Shown piece by piece: positions 34,346 through 47,023 of a stretch of 64,000 bases of DNA (position 1 is the first letter of the stretch; the number at the start of each line of letters is the position of its first letter). The notes under the pieces are model-generated. The model had not been told where the DNA came from. It searched no databases and saw only the letters and a program-made list of their open reading frames with translations. The position numbers were made by a program, and so were the translations under genes. The stretch is from Lithospermum erythrorhizon (lineage: Eukaryota; Streptophyta; Magnoliopsida; Boraginales; Boraginaceae), in NCBI GenBank assembly GCA_019722365.1, contig JADFUC010001356.1, forward strand, positions 1 through 64,000. Reading direction: 5' to 3'.

Positions 34346-37300
34346 ACCTGACTGTCCTTGCACAATTTATGATATAGTATCACCTTTGTTTATGATACCT
34401 AAATCAGCGATTTCTTCGATACATGATTTCCAGGTAGTCAAGCTTTGGTAGATGTGTGTCGCAGACTCTCGCGCCGGTGCATTTGATAATGGACATGTTA
34501 ATGTGATATCCAGCTCATAGCTGGTGGTGCACCAAATCACCATTAACTTCCAATTCTAGAGAAATCTACGAAGATATATCGGTTGTATGAGTCTTGTGTA
34601 CCCAGTGCTTCATTTGCTCTCATGATACTCGGCTTTCATTACGTTTATGATCTATTCAGGGCGTTGTGGTAAAATACATTACTCCGATTACTATGATCTG
34701 TCAACTTAGTTCTAAGAATTGTCATTTTAATATAATACGTGAGATTCGTCTTGGACGTATATTCTATCTTCAGTTCTAGGTGGTCATGGTCGATACTATG
34801 ACTTGAAGCAGTTCAGCCGCGCTCGTAGCTCCATGGCAGTTGTTAGAGTGCCTGCTTCACTTTCACATCAAGGCGTCGGCGATTCAAGCCATCTCTGCCA
34901 GTCGTTTGGTGTTTGATTCCGTTCGATTGAACAACTAACTAGGGATGAGGTCAGTTGTTCTCTCTGTGCTTATTCTGGTTTTCTTGCTTTGGATCACGTG
35001 TCAAAGACATCTTGATAGCACTTGGAATTTTCGATTGGAGATCAAGGGGTTTTAATTTAATGTGTAGTAGCGTGGTGTATATATTTTGCATGCTGGCGCC
35101 CGTCATTATCCATGGTGTGAAATCTTGGCTTCGATTCAAGAATATTATCTATAAAATGATGGAACATGGCGTTGAGACAAAATCTGACTCCAGCAAGTGA
35201 TTAAGCATCAGGAAGGCATGCCTACTTCTTGATGTGGTTGATTAGGCTGATCTAATAAGTGTTATTTTTGACTTCATGATGCCATAGCATGTGTGCTTCT
35301 ATATTCAACACTTATTGAATGATCAACTTTAAGTGTGTTCGGATCAATGATGAGATAGTTCTCTAGCTTAGGTGAGAGAGCTAGTGGGTATCTTGTCGTG
35401 ACACCCGATCGGCAACTTAAATTCAATGGGTGTTGTAATCCGACTTGCAGCTCTTGTTACTAACTTCTCGATTGTAATTGCTTTCGATTCTATGTTTTTG
35501 GTCATTTGTTATATTTAATACTTTGTTCCTTGAGCGAGTTGTTATAACTTATTTATTAGTTCCTCTTGTGGCCAGAGATGCGACAATCGTCTACGTTGGT
35601 TTGGAGTGTGATAAATATAATCCATCACATTACTCTTAACCATTCAGACAACTTTATGACCTTGGGAGGAGAGTTGTTTTGGAAAGACTCTTTCTTTAGG
35701 TTTTTCAATTTGGTTCTGGTTAAATCCGCATGGTATAAGCATAACCAGGCTAGTTGAGTTCAATTAATTGTTGATCTCTATGAAAACTTTGAAAGATACA
35801 CCAGATCCTTATAAAGGAAGCCTATACTGTCTGATTTGTGTGGCTGTTCTTCACTTTAAATGATTAATTGACTTCTAAATAATAATCCTTATGGGGACCT
35901 CGGCGACGCTAACGTATTACCACCAAAACGTTTCTTCGCAATTCAAACTATTTGAGAGGCTGATGTTAACTAATGCATATTTCAACCATTGTAGACCCCG
36001 GATAATCCAATACATTTATGATTAATAAGATTTTCGGTAAAGAATATAGGCTGGATAAGTCATTTATCGATAATCTTTATAAACATGCACATTTCCATTT
36101 GTTAATCATGCATTATATATAGTGATAGTTATTTATTCCTTGATAAATTGATTATCAGAATGCAATATGTTAATATCAAATACGTATTTGGAATATTAAA
36201 AGCTATCTTCGGATCCTAAATCTGTGTTATTCGTAGTTTATATCTACTTACTTCTTTTATTAGGATTACATTATAGTAATAACAAACTTGGGAGTCCTAT
36301 AATTTATCTTGTTTGACTTTAATTGAAAGTTATATAAGTGCCAGACACTTCGACTATTATGGAGCAGTTCCGTATCGCGTCTTATGTGACTTTTCGCATG
36401 TTGATTAGGTTATTCTCCCGTCAGGTGATTTGAGCCTTCAGCTCGGAGAACATGTAATCATATATTAGATGATTAGCTCATCGTAAATTGCTTATTTAAC
36501 ATTAATAAGTGTTTGCTAATGAATCGTTCATTTGAACTGACCAAATGTTCTCGTTGCTCCTTCTAAAATACTTTATATTAAAATTAAAATTAGCGTACAT
36601 TTGTGTCTATTGTACTGTCTAATGGAGAGAATGCTTCTATTTATTGATCTCATAAATTTTCATTTATGACTTTAATAAATAGCTTCTTCTAAATATTTAA
36701 TTTTAATGAATGATTGACCCGCTATGAATTCTAAGTATTATTCACATTTAATCATATTATTCGAAATATATGATTCAAAAAATTCCTCTTTATGATCTTT
36801 CATTTATGTGATTATGGCACATAATTCATATTTCCTTAAGAACTTTAGATTTCAAGTCATTTTACTTGAATTCTTATGAGAGTACGTATTTATGATGTTT
36901 CCATGTTGATTGAAAGGCAGATATTTAATATCATTTTATAATTTTTCATGTAAAGATTAACTAGTCAATTAAGCAGATTAGTCTCAAAACATAAAAAATC
37001 ATTTATGTTCAAAACATAAAATCATTTATGTTCAAGCATAAATAACTAGCGGGATTCATCAAAGCATGAAGGTAACTTTCGATGATATGTTTAAATATTT
37101 GTACAAGGTATCCTGATAAAATTGAGTCCTTTTAATTGGGATCATTTAATGTGTTTCTTATGCAGGTCCCTCATCTCTAGCGATGTTTGTATTACGATGG
37201 ATTACGTACATTTTAGAAAAGGTGAGTACCCCATACAATGTCTAAATAAGCATTGATATAAATTAATAACATGACGGTACCTCTCGGTGATATATATATG

Positions 37301-39343
37301 ATCAATCGCGTCTCGTACGGATGGAAAGGTCCTATTAGCGGACTTCCTCGATGACCAAAGTGTTTGTTGAAATAACGCGCCTTGTCATCTATGCAACATG
37401 CTTCCGCTGTTCATTCTCGCGGTTTGTAACCAAAGCGTAGGGTGGAACTGGAAACCTGCCGTCGCGCTTAAGAGATCATCTACTTAGCGAAGCCAAAGCC
37501 GCCGTTTCTTGTATCCTGTACCCAAAAATGAAATTGGATACCTTGGGATAAATGTCCTTGATGATGTTTAAGCCAATTCCAAAAGATTGGGATTCAGTGC
37601 GGAGTAACTGTCCAATCTCGTGTCTCAGGAGCATTCTCTCCGACGCTGCGTTGATCGATGTGATATACTGACATTTTTCTTAACCCTTTTCAACATTTTT
37701 TCAAGAAGAAAGTCTGAAATAAATCGGATCATAATCGACATTCGATTCTTAACCACGAGATGATGCTCATGGTGGACAACGTAAAGCACTTGACACGGAA
37801 TGCGTCAAATGCTTATCGTAGCGAAGTCGCTTCAAACTTATATCTTAATCTTTGGGTACTTGGGGCTCATTAAGTATTACATATTCAATGTGCTCGTAAG
37901 CGAGCACCATCACCTCAACGTTTGACATTTCAAATAAAGTTTGAGTTATTTAACGGCGCTTTGGTAGAGATGAAAAATATTCGTAAGGGCAAAGAGACTT
38001 GCATAATTGACTATGGCGAGAAAATACATAAAGCGAACAACTTCGGTCTATATGTCATATAATATTCTATCAACGAGATAATAGAACAATAATCATACTC
38101 GTGTTCTGATCACTAAACACACAAAGTATACTAGAACCCAGCATGTATAAACCGGAATGGCAATAACTACGTCGCGTTTCCGACTATGTCTGGCTTGATT
38201 GTACAATCACATAATTATGACCGTCGTAACTCTTGCATTACTACTAAAATTTCAACAGACATATTGTAACCTCTTTGCTTATGTCAACGGACCCCGTCTT
38301 GCATTAAAATCACCGTTAAGCGAGCAATATGCGACATTAAATTGGCGAATAAACAAATGTAAGTTCGGGGTTACGAACAACAAATAACTTAGACTATTCG
38401 TGGGCCCGGCGTCCTAGGATGCACAGCACGTCTGCCACTAACAAGTCCATCCACCAGTGACCCTATCCCTTGCTATATTTTGGTGACATGACATTCGCTG
38501 TATTTATTAGGTGGGATTTTTTATATTTTATTAACTCTTACAGATTATGAAATGTCAATCAAACAAACAAAAGGCATACTCTGAATCATGAAAAATATAA
38601 CATTAAAGAAAATCATGATATAGTTATTAGTGAAAATGTTTAAACTACCTACCGATTAAGCAGTTTTTCTGCTAAGTATCACTTGGGTGAATCGATATCT
38701 AATAATTAATTATAACTGTTATCATAGTATCTAGTATTTATATATTTCTAAATAAAAATAGTATCTTTGAATTAATAATTGTAGGACATATTATCTATAT
38801 AATACGTAATATATCATAAAGTCCATGTCATCATCAAATATAACATATTATACTCGTACATGGAAATAATAAATATTAGTTTAACATCATGTAACATGGA
38901 TGAAGGAAGCATGAAGTAAACACATATATTGCAAGTCAGAATATTCATCAAATAAATATTGTAACCTAATCATAATTAAATTTAATAATTAAATCAAGTA
39001 GTTTCTAATTAATTCCAATAAATAATTGAATTTAATGCAATCTTATTAGAACTAATTTAATGTGGGTTAAAATAAATTGATTAAAATGAATACACAACAA
39101 GAAATTAAATTGGCCACAATTTAATTGATTTCTAATAAATCAATTCTAGCAAAAATTCATCAAGAATTGAGCTTTAATCAAAAAGTAAAACTTCGATTGG
39201 ATTGTCGAGCTTGCAGCAGATGCACCGCTCACTGGCCCCAAGTGCGGGGCGGTCACAATGAAACCCCGAGCCAAGGTGGCCCAGCGTCTGATGGGCGTTG
39301 GACGGTCTTAAACACGGTCCAAACATTAGAGCATTGCAATCAA
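34346..39343. other. region between LTR-like repeats, no gene recognised
   Basis: If D1 and D2 belonged to one element this would be its internal region, but neither strand gives a recognisable gag, RT or integrase motif. 36480-36960 is very AT-rich with TTTCAAGTCATTTTACTTGAA, an imperfect palindrome. 37300-38450 has more balanced composition with many short broken frames. 39205-39330 is a GC-rich patch directly before the next LTR. Frames at 34955-35200, 35566-35757 and 38199-38387 have no domain. Confidence 0.3.
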
Positions 39344-39671
39344 TGTCCAAATAAATGAAAATTGATTCCACTTTTATTATACCGTTCCCAAGCAAATTGT
39401 GTGGCCAGTTGTTTACGGAGTTGGTTAAATGTGATTCTTTGGAACTTAGTGTTCACCTTAGTAATTGTATGTGTGTAGTGTGGGTTCTGTGATAATTTAA
39501 GGGTTGCCGGTGATGCTACTCGTGTCGTTATAATAATATTAATTGGTCTGTACATTATTGACCCATACAACACTGACCAGGCCTAGAGAAGGTCACACAC
39601 GTAATCTGATGATATTAATTATAATATGGAATTAAGCAGGCAGGTGGGGGTGTATCTACCAGTATACAAAA

Positions 39672-39705
<34 letters not shown>

Positions 39706-40372
39706 TCTGCTATATATATATATATTTAATCAAATTATATTGATGAAGCATCAATTGGTTAAGCTGCAGTTTAATCAATTAGCAGTGAGAGTGATGGTCT
39801 TGATAAATTGTCCAATAGTGGCTCGATTAGTAACCTTTTTAATTGACTTGTTAGAGATTAATTAAAATGGAACAACTAGTATTTGCTACGTTATTTTTGA
39901 AAGCCGTACGGTTTAATTAAGTTAAACAGGTTTAAGCTAGGATTTCTTAGCGAGTTGCTTAACTTCTATTGGAATTAGGCTTTTGGTATTTAAAGAAAGA
40001 AGCGAGTTTTTTCATTTCAAGAAAAAAACTCTTTGCCTCCACTACCAACCGCCCCCCCTCCCCAAAGAATTGGAATTTTACTAACATTTTTACTTCGCCA
40101 TACTTCAGCAAGTTAGATGCGGATTCGATTCCTCATAGTGTGTGTAGATGGAGCTGTCTGTTGGACAAGGGTGGAGAGGGTTTTTCTGCAAAGGGATATT
40201 CACTTGTAGGCTTGTTGGCTTGAGGTTGATTTCATTTAGGTGGCACGACTGCCTTGATGTAAGAACTAACATTCTCATATTGCATTTTATTTGTTCTAGA
40301 TTAATATATTATTTGGGATCGGATGTATGAATTTGAAGGTGGAACATCCGAATAAAATTGTAAATTCTAACA
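39344..40372 (+). mobile_element. LTR of the solo-LTR family, copy C, opposite orientation
   Basis: As reverse complement this segment aligns with 4238-5176 and 538-1502. It starts TGTCCAAATAAATGAAAATTGATTCC, carries the TTGGAACTTAGTGTTCACCTTAGTAAT block (reverse of the AATTACTAAGGTGAACACTAAG block in the others), and ends GTAAATTCTAACA. A TATTTAAAG box at 39987 sets the + orientation. An internal (TA)n run at 39675-39726 has expanded its length to 1029 bp. The flanks ATCAA and CAAGC do not match, so it may be one LTR of a partial element. Confidence 0.65.
39675..39726. repeat. (TA)n microsatellite inside LTR copy C
   Basis: Two TA runs interrupted by CTCTGC, absent from copies A and B. Confidence 0.95.
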
Positions 40373-40974
40373 CAAGCGACTGCGCCCAAGTGACTCTTGG
40401 CGTCGGCTGTGACATTCATTATTGGCGTGGCGTGTCGTCATCGGCCGATGTGTAGTGGCGTGGTTGCCAGATATTAGAAACTTGTCATCCACGTGTATGG
40501 GTGCCGTGTCGGTGGAGCAGATGTCGGATCCGGTTGGTTGGTCGGGCGGACCGGGTTGGCAGTCGACAAGTGGGTTAGCGGGGGTGTTGACTGATCGGCC
40601 AGTCAGCTCGATTACCATTTGAGTTGCTTACGTGTGCTTTGTGTCGGTAGTCTTGGCGATGGGGTATGATCATTGACTTTTACATCTATCGATTAGGCTA
40701 CAAAATCGATGATTTTTACTCTAGATTTCTAATTAATAAATTGATATAAAGTAATTCGAAAATTCATAAAAAGTCTCAAAAATCAATATTATTTGAAAAT
40801 TTTACATTGATTATTTGAAAATATAACAATTTAATTATATTTAATTATTTTATTAACATAATTCATCGATAGGAATAAAAAGCATAAATTAAACATGCAT
40901 CGATCATAATTGACAAAAATATTTTTTATGCATTATTTACATAATTGTATTCACGTAACTGAGCTACGAGGCCT
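40373..40974. other. GC-rich patch and spacer
   Basis: 40373-40620 is GC-rich (GGTTGGTCGGGCGGACCGGG near 40530), unlike the AT-rich DNA after 40680. It follows LTR copy C directly and could be leader sequence of that element, but no primer-binding site is recognisable. Small overlapping frames on both strands are not credible genes. Confidence 0.35.
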
Positions 40975-41908
40975 TGTTGGGTGTTTTTTATAGCTGAATC
41001 CAACGGTTCTAAACTAATGGATGCGGAATGTCCAGATACTATGGATTACAAAATAGAAAATAATGAAATACTAGAGAATGTACCTTTCTTACGGAATATT
41101 TTGGTAGCGGAAAAAGACGAGCTCGCTTCGCTTGAGATATCTCCGAGAATCTTTCTTCCCGGTAAATTGCCAGACCCTTCCGTACATTGACTAGGCAACT
41201 AAAGTAGAAACTAGAATAAAATTGGAAGAAGCGAATGCACGTTGTTGATGGAGGGTGTCGACATATGGGTGAGGAGAGGGAGGCTTTTTATTTCATGAAA
41301 TAAAAGTGAGCATCGTATTCACATCAACAGTCTCTAACATAGATACCGAGAAAGCCTAAAATTTAGCTTTGGAATAATCTAATAAGAAGGTTCTAAAACC
41401 TTTCTATATTATCCACCATAACAAATTTAGAGCTTTGTGTGGATAAGTGATAATGCTTTCTAGAATGTTCCTCATTATCTCTATATAATTTAGGAACATA
41501 AGAGGAAATTTCACAAGCTTCTACACCTACCGTCGTACCGCCCCGAAATGCGTCCAATCCCACATGTCTACGGACTCGATTTTAGATCCCGTCGTTCATG
41601 TTTTTGCTTTATACTCGGGAAGTTTAATAATACTATTTATTATATATATAATTTGGTTTCTTTGAGGTGACCTCTTGGAGACAAAGAGCAATATATTAAG
41701 CGATATTAACCGACTATTGCGTTAATATATAGAAGGACCTAGTAAGCCATAAAGTAACCCCACAATGTCGTGAATGCCGGTAAATCCTAAATATTAATTG
41801 TCCAACGATTAATATATATTAGAACTATAATCATGAATGTTTCGTGGTTGATCAATCAAAATTTTTCAACGGGCTTTTTATGAGATATAATATCTCTTAG
41901 TTCCAATA
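40975..41908 (-). mobile_element. LTR-like direct repeat D2
   Basis: Partner of 33438-34345, 934 bp, starting TGTTGGGTG and ending TTCCAATA. On the minus strand a TATA-like GAAATAAAAAG lies near 41290-41300. The frame at 40981-41190 lies within it and has no domain. The five flanking bases, GGCCT and TAGGA, do not match each other or the outer flank of D1. Confidence 0.65.
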
Positions 41909-41913
41909 TAGGA

Positions 41914-42850
41914 TTTGAAAACTTAATTTGGGAGGGGGAAGGGGGTTTGTTTAGCATGTGATGGGGGGAGGATTCGTTTATGAGGGTTTGCTTTAAGCGG
42001 GCCGGTAGAATTTTTACGATTGTTCGGCTATTCGTCAGTCATTTCAACGTTCGGCTCTACGTTTATTCAGCAGTCGAATTATTTGGGCAAATATTGAATC
42101 GGGCCGAACGCCGGGTTCACCCACAACCTGATCAAAATAGTTAGGGGCATTTTAGAATAATTATTTTACGGCTTCAAAGCATGAGCTTCAGCGTTGTATA
42201 ATTTACAACGATACCCTCTTTATGTTTTATATAGTTATAGATGCTTTTTTGAATTACCACTATTAATAAATTTCTTTTATGTACAAATTAAGTCCAAATT
42301 TTCCTATTTTACTTATATTTTTAAAAAAATATTTAAAATTATAAACTATTATTTGATATTGAATTTTATTAAAATCAATAATCAAACTATACATTTATTT
42401 ATGTAATTATTTTTGCATAATATTTCATATATGACATTAATTCTCACACTTACCCCAACCACCTATCATTATAAATAAATGAGAAAGTATATGTATGATG
42501 GGATATATATGTTTAGTAATTTGAAATATTGAGAATTGATATTGTGATTCAAATTAGACATCAATTAGACACTATTGAAAATGATTGATGTTTATGGAGT
42601 TATCTGATTATGTGGAAAGGAGATAATATGATGTATCATGTTTGAAATGATGTATAAATTAAACATTATTGTACATAGTCTATGGTAAATGTCAATTACC
42701 GTTAAATACATATCGCCCAAAATGTGAATCAAATAAGATGTTTCTATTCATTTTTTGTGAAGACTAAAATCACTCTAGTGAGTTACGTAATTTGAGAGCG
42801 TGTAATGATGATGAACCGAACAATAAATTAATAGGGTATGATGTGTGTTA
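41914..42850. other. spacer without recognisable gene
   Basis: 41930-42120 is moderately GC-rich with GGGCCGAACG-type words; the rest is AT-rich. No gene seen. Confidence 0.3.
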
Positions 42851-43175
42851 CTTAATTTTATCATTTCTTGCAATTTTATATAAATGATTAAATAGAATTA
42901 AAAAACTATCATGGAAGTTACATGAATTTAACATTTCTTCAATTTTCATGAAAATAAATAGAATTAAGAAGGTATCATTGGAGTTAAATTTGGTCATTCG
43001 TAATTTTATGTAAATGATTAAACCAAATTAAGAAGTTATCATTGGGTTACACCAAATTCTATCATTTCTTTTAGGCACATGTAATGATTAAAATCTAAAA
43101 TTAAGAAAGTATCATGGGGTCATTACTTTTATCATTATTTAATTTTTATGTAAATTAAAGATTGAAGAAAACATC
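42851..43175 (+). repeat. tandem repeat, ~68-bp unit, four to five copies
   Basis: The series AATTTTATATAAATGATTAAA, then AGAATTAAAAAACTATCAT, then a GG-GTTACA-like part and CATTTCTT, recurs at intervals of roughly 62-70 bp. Copies are imperfect. Degenerate versions continue to about 43370 (TATCGAAGTCACATGAGGGCACA, AATTTTTATATAAACTAATAAA). Confidence 0.75.
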
Positions 43176-43179
43176 GACC

Positions 43180-44299
43180 AAATAAATATTACTCTAGAGC
43201 AAAAGATATTAAATATTTTAATAAATAATAAAATAAAATGTCTCTTTATGATAAAAATTACATAAAATCCACGTATAATTAACAAGATATTATCGAAGTC
43301 ACATGAGGGCACATAATTTCCTTTAATTTTTATATAAACTAATAAAACACGTGAATATAGAAGACATTCGAGCATGCAAGAAAATAAATAAGTATATTTG
43401 TAACTTTTAATTAAGTTGAACAATAAATTCGATTATATACATTAGAAAAAAATAATATGTGATAAAATATATTTTTATAATATAACTCTATCCCCATACA
43501 AGTTCATTGAATCGATGTAGTAGAAATATATAATAATAATATGAAGCTTTCCACTGTCACAGGCTAATTACAAAAAGGTAGCTGATAATTAAGTAAAATT
43601 AACAATTATGATATTTATATTTACATCGTTGTTATAAGCTCATTAAATAATTACACATTAATCTAATTATTTCACCATTTGAGAGTTACATGTATTTGTT
43701 CTATAAATAACAATTATTTTAAATTCAATCTGTACCCCAGCACAAAATGATATCAAGCTTTTTTATTCGTTTTAACTGGGATTTCATGTAGGACTATTTG
43801 TGAAGTCATATATTGTTCGTTGAGTAAGAAACAAACGCAAGAAACTTTAATGATATTTCTTCTAATTTGCTTTTGATATATTTTCAACCATTAATAATTT
43901 TTTAGGTAATTACTCAAATACCATGTTGGATCGGTGCCTTTTGTATTTTTGATTAGTTCTTGGTCGAATTATATTGTCAATAGTTATAGTTTATTATATG
44001 TAAATATTTTTGTTCAAAAGTTGCACGTAATATTTTACTAGTTCAATTTAAACATGTAGATCTTGGGATCATAATATCAATTTGATGGTGTATGCACAGA
44101 AACAATTCACAATCTTTTTGGAATAGGATGGAGTATCTTAATGCAAAATTATCGTCACCAAGTTATTTTCAATGGACTCGTCGCTTAATTTTCATTCTGA
44201 ATTCCCGAAACCTGATACAATGGAGACATTGTACATAGTCTACAGATAATATAGCATTTCGCTCATTAAATTGAAGGCAAAAATACCGTAACATCTGAT
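43180..44299. other. spacer without recognisable gene
   Basis: AT-rich, downstream of the transporter pseudogene; nothing recognised besides decayed copies of the tandem repeat up to about 43370. Confidence 0.3.
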
Positions 44300-44480
44300 T
44301 GTTGAAATTTGACTCATAATAACCAAAGAATTTACATGTGATTGTCCCACATTAAAAAATAAAGAGAGAATGTAGCACTATATAAGTTTAGGAGCAACTT
44401 CACTTAATACCAATTAATTTTAGGATAGTGTCTCTTTAAACTTATAAAGTGTGATCTCTCTTCTTATGGGTGTGGCCCAG
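44300..44480 (+). promoter_or_regulatory. USE-like element and TATA box, or LTR promoter
   Basis: GTCCCACATT at 44344-44353 is close to the plant upstream sequence element of U-snRNA genes (RTCCCACATCG). A TATATAAG box begins 35 bp after it (44379), a spacing like that of Pol II U-snRNA promoters. No snRNA-like sequence follows. A TGTTGAAA start at 44300 leaves an equally likely alternative: an LTR whose U3 region carries the same pair of elements. Confidence 0.35.
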
Positions 44481-44610
44481 ATTCATGTAATAAATTCAAG
44501 ATTGCTTGTATATTTTGAGATGTATCCATCATGAATCATGATAAAGTACATGTCATTTATATGCTCCTGAATAATTAAGACCATATTATAGTTTCTCAAG
44601 CTTCAAGTAT

Positions 44611-45225
44611 TCAGAATGTAGGACAACCATCAGCAACGATACCTTCCGTAGTAGGACATGAGGCTAATGGACAACCATCTGCCGTATTTCCCCACCAGTC
44701 GAGGCTAATATTTTGCATTCCCAGACACAAATATAGCAGCACCCCCATGAAGGCTAAACCAGCATCGAGAGCCCCCGATAGTAAATAATTATGCCTACTC
44801 CACCAAACGCGGTAGTATCTATAGACGACAAACCCAGAGATGAAAGCAATGATTATCCAACTATTAAAGTTGACAGCACTAGCAGGGGGAATGTTGATCA
44901 CAGAAGCAAATAGTACAGGCAGTGTGATTTGTCGAATCCAATGCTGGTTTGGGAAGGCTTTGTGCGCAAGCCAAACCAGAACTGATGCTATCGCGCCAAC
45001 TACGAAGGACCAATTAATCCCGGAATAATATCCAAGATCTCCGAAAATTCGTTGTGGACCAATCAAGCCCCAGACAACCGATGAGTCATAAAACACATGA
45101 TCATTAGGACAAGTCCATGGGCTACTTGGAGGAAGTAAAGTCCTATCACAGATATCTGGAATTGTTTCCATGAGCCACCAAGCGGTTACTAAATGGACAA
45201 AGGCAGATAATAGAGTACCAACAAC
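44611..45225 (-). pseudogene. intact last exon of the OPT locus
   Basis: From a TCATCAG acceptor the exon reads 204 residues without interruption to a TGA at 44611, in the phase expected after the KIPPR exon. It holds the last transmembrane segments (for example WSFVVGAIASVLVWLAHKAF, ALDAGLAFMGVLLYLCLG) and the conserved C-terminus with CPLASCPT and GCPTF. The contrast with the broken upstream exons is noted in the findings. Confidence 0.85.
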
Positions 45226-47023
45226 CTGATGAGAAGACCATTACGAATATAATCAATGGATCTACCTTTAACATAGTAATATTTGAAAGGATATAAGTAT
45301 GCAATTCAATATCTCTCTCTACTTCATGTTATGCACCTTGAAATAGTGATCATCCACAAGTTTATAATACACAAACCGATCCCCACCCACCCAATTTGTA
45401 GTTTTTCGTGTTTCCTTTAATGATATGTAAGCATTTTCTGGTAAACTAGATATAATAAATATTTAGTTTAAATTACTATTAAAGAAAGCAACTTGTACTT
45501 ATTACAACTGAATTGGAACATTAACTATATGTAGAAATAAAAATTAGAAGTAAGTAATTTTCTTGATATTTTGGTCAGTCATTTTGAAAGCCCTTTGAAA
45601 CATATATAGGTACTCCTGATCCCTCTGTAGAGACACAGCAAAAAATAACAACAAAAGGCAATTAGGTGAAATAAGTAGACAGAAGCCACAGGCCATAAAC
45701 ATAGCTCTAGGAGGTATCTTCATGTAGTGCCCAAGTTTAAAGTCTTGAAGAAATGCTAGTGCTTGCTTCATGCTAATATATCCATACACCTTGAAGCACA
45801 TGTTGGCTACTGGAAATCCTGGATACAAGTAACCGATGATGTACTCAGTGATCACATTCAGCCTGGGTAGTCAATTTAAACAGAATAAATTCATTATATT
45901 ATGTATTAAACACTTGAGGCGAGGAATGATTTATTTAAGTCCATCATTATTTAAGAACAGAACTGAGTTCTTACTTGATTAAATCGTGGCTGTTATAACT
46001 CCAATAGGAAGGGTGAAAAAGAAAGCCAAGACTGCCACGCTAACAAGACACCCCCACCAGGGCAATTAGGCTGTTCGTGAAGTGCTCACAAATGTATATA
46101 GTTTGCTGCAATACTTGGTAAGAGAATACATGAGAACCACCATTCAGGAACTTGTGTGTACATCCTCATGGTCGTGTGCACATCATTTCCTCTCTTGAAA
46201 TGTCGATTTATGAATTTGCCACATGTCCCTACATATTCAACGATTAAGTCATCATGAATGTCATGTTCTAAAAGATTGTGTGAAACTGGACTATGGAAAA
46301 ATAAGAGGCAAGATGCATATCTTACTACACTGCATAAGAAAAGAACAACTTTTTATCCTTCATTTGCCCCGATTTATGCAAAGCAGGTAAGATGTAGTAC
46401 TCTCTGCATAATCTTATCTACAATCCTTCAAGTAGCTGGAAACTAGTTTCAGGATTTGAAATTACCTCCCATGGAAAAGAATGACATGGACCACAGTAGC
46501 GGCGAGGCAGGCAAAACTGAAAGCATAGTTCAAGAACAAAATGGTGCTAATATACAAACGGCCTTCCTGATCATAAGCCTCCAAATCAATGCGAAAATTC
46601 TCATCTATTATGGCAGAGATGTTGTATTCTTGCCCTTCCGATGTAAAATAGGCCATCCGATAGGGGAAAGTCTTCGCTTATATATTCAACCAATATGCCA
46701 AAGGAGTACAAATATACATAAAGAGAAAGTATCCAACAGCAATATTTACAGTAGCAAACCATGGGCTAGCTAGTGGACTTCCAAAGTAAATAGCGATACT
46801 AGATTGTCGAGTCCTATGGTCGATTCTGAACCATGGAGGCCTGATCTATTTATTGTGCAAAGGATAGAAGAGGTATATCCAACATATCCAAGAAATAGAA
46901 CTCAGCATTGCAAGAAGATAGCCAGGAAAGACATAGTAAGTGAAGCTACAAATGAAAGCAATGAGGAAGAACTGATTCCGTGTCATACCACCTTTGCGCC
47001 TTTCTTCACTCTCATGAAGTGCC

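Noticed and set aside
33438..41908. one complete LTR retrotransposon with D1 and D2 as its LTRs
   Set aside because: No matching target duplication, no primer-binding site or polypurine tract next to the LTRs, and no pol motifs inside; I report the repeats but not a complete element.
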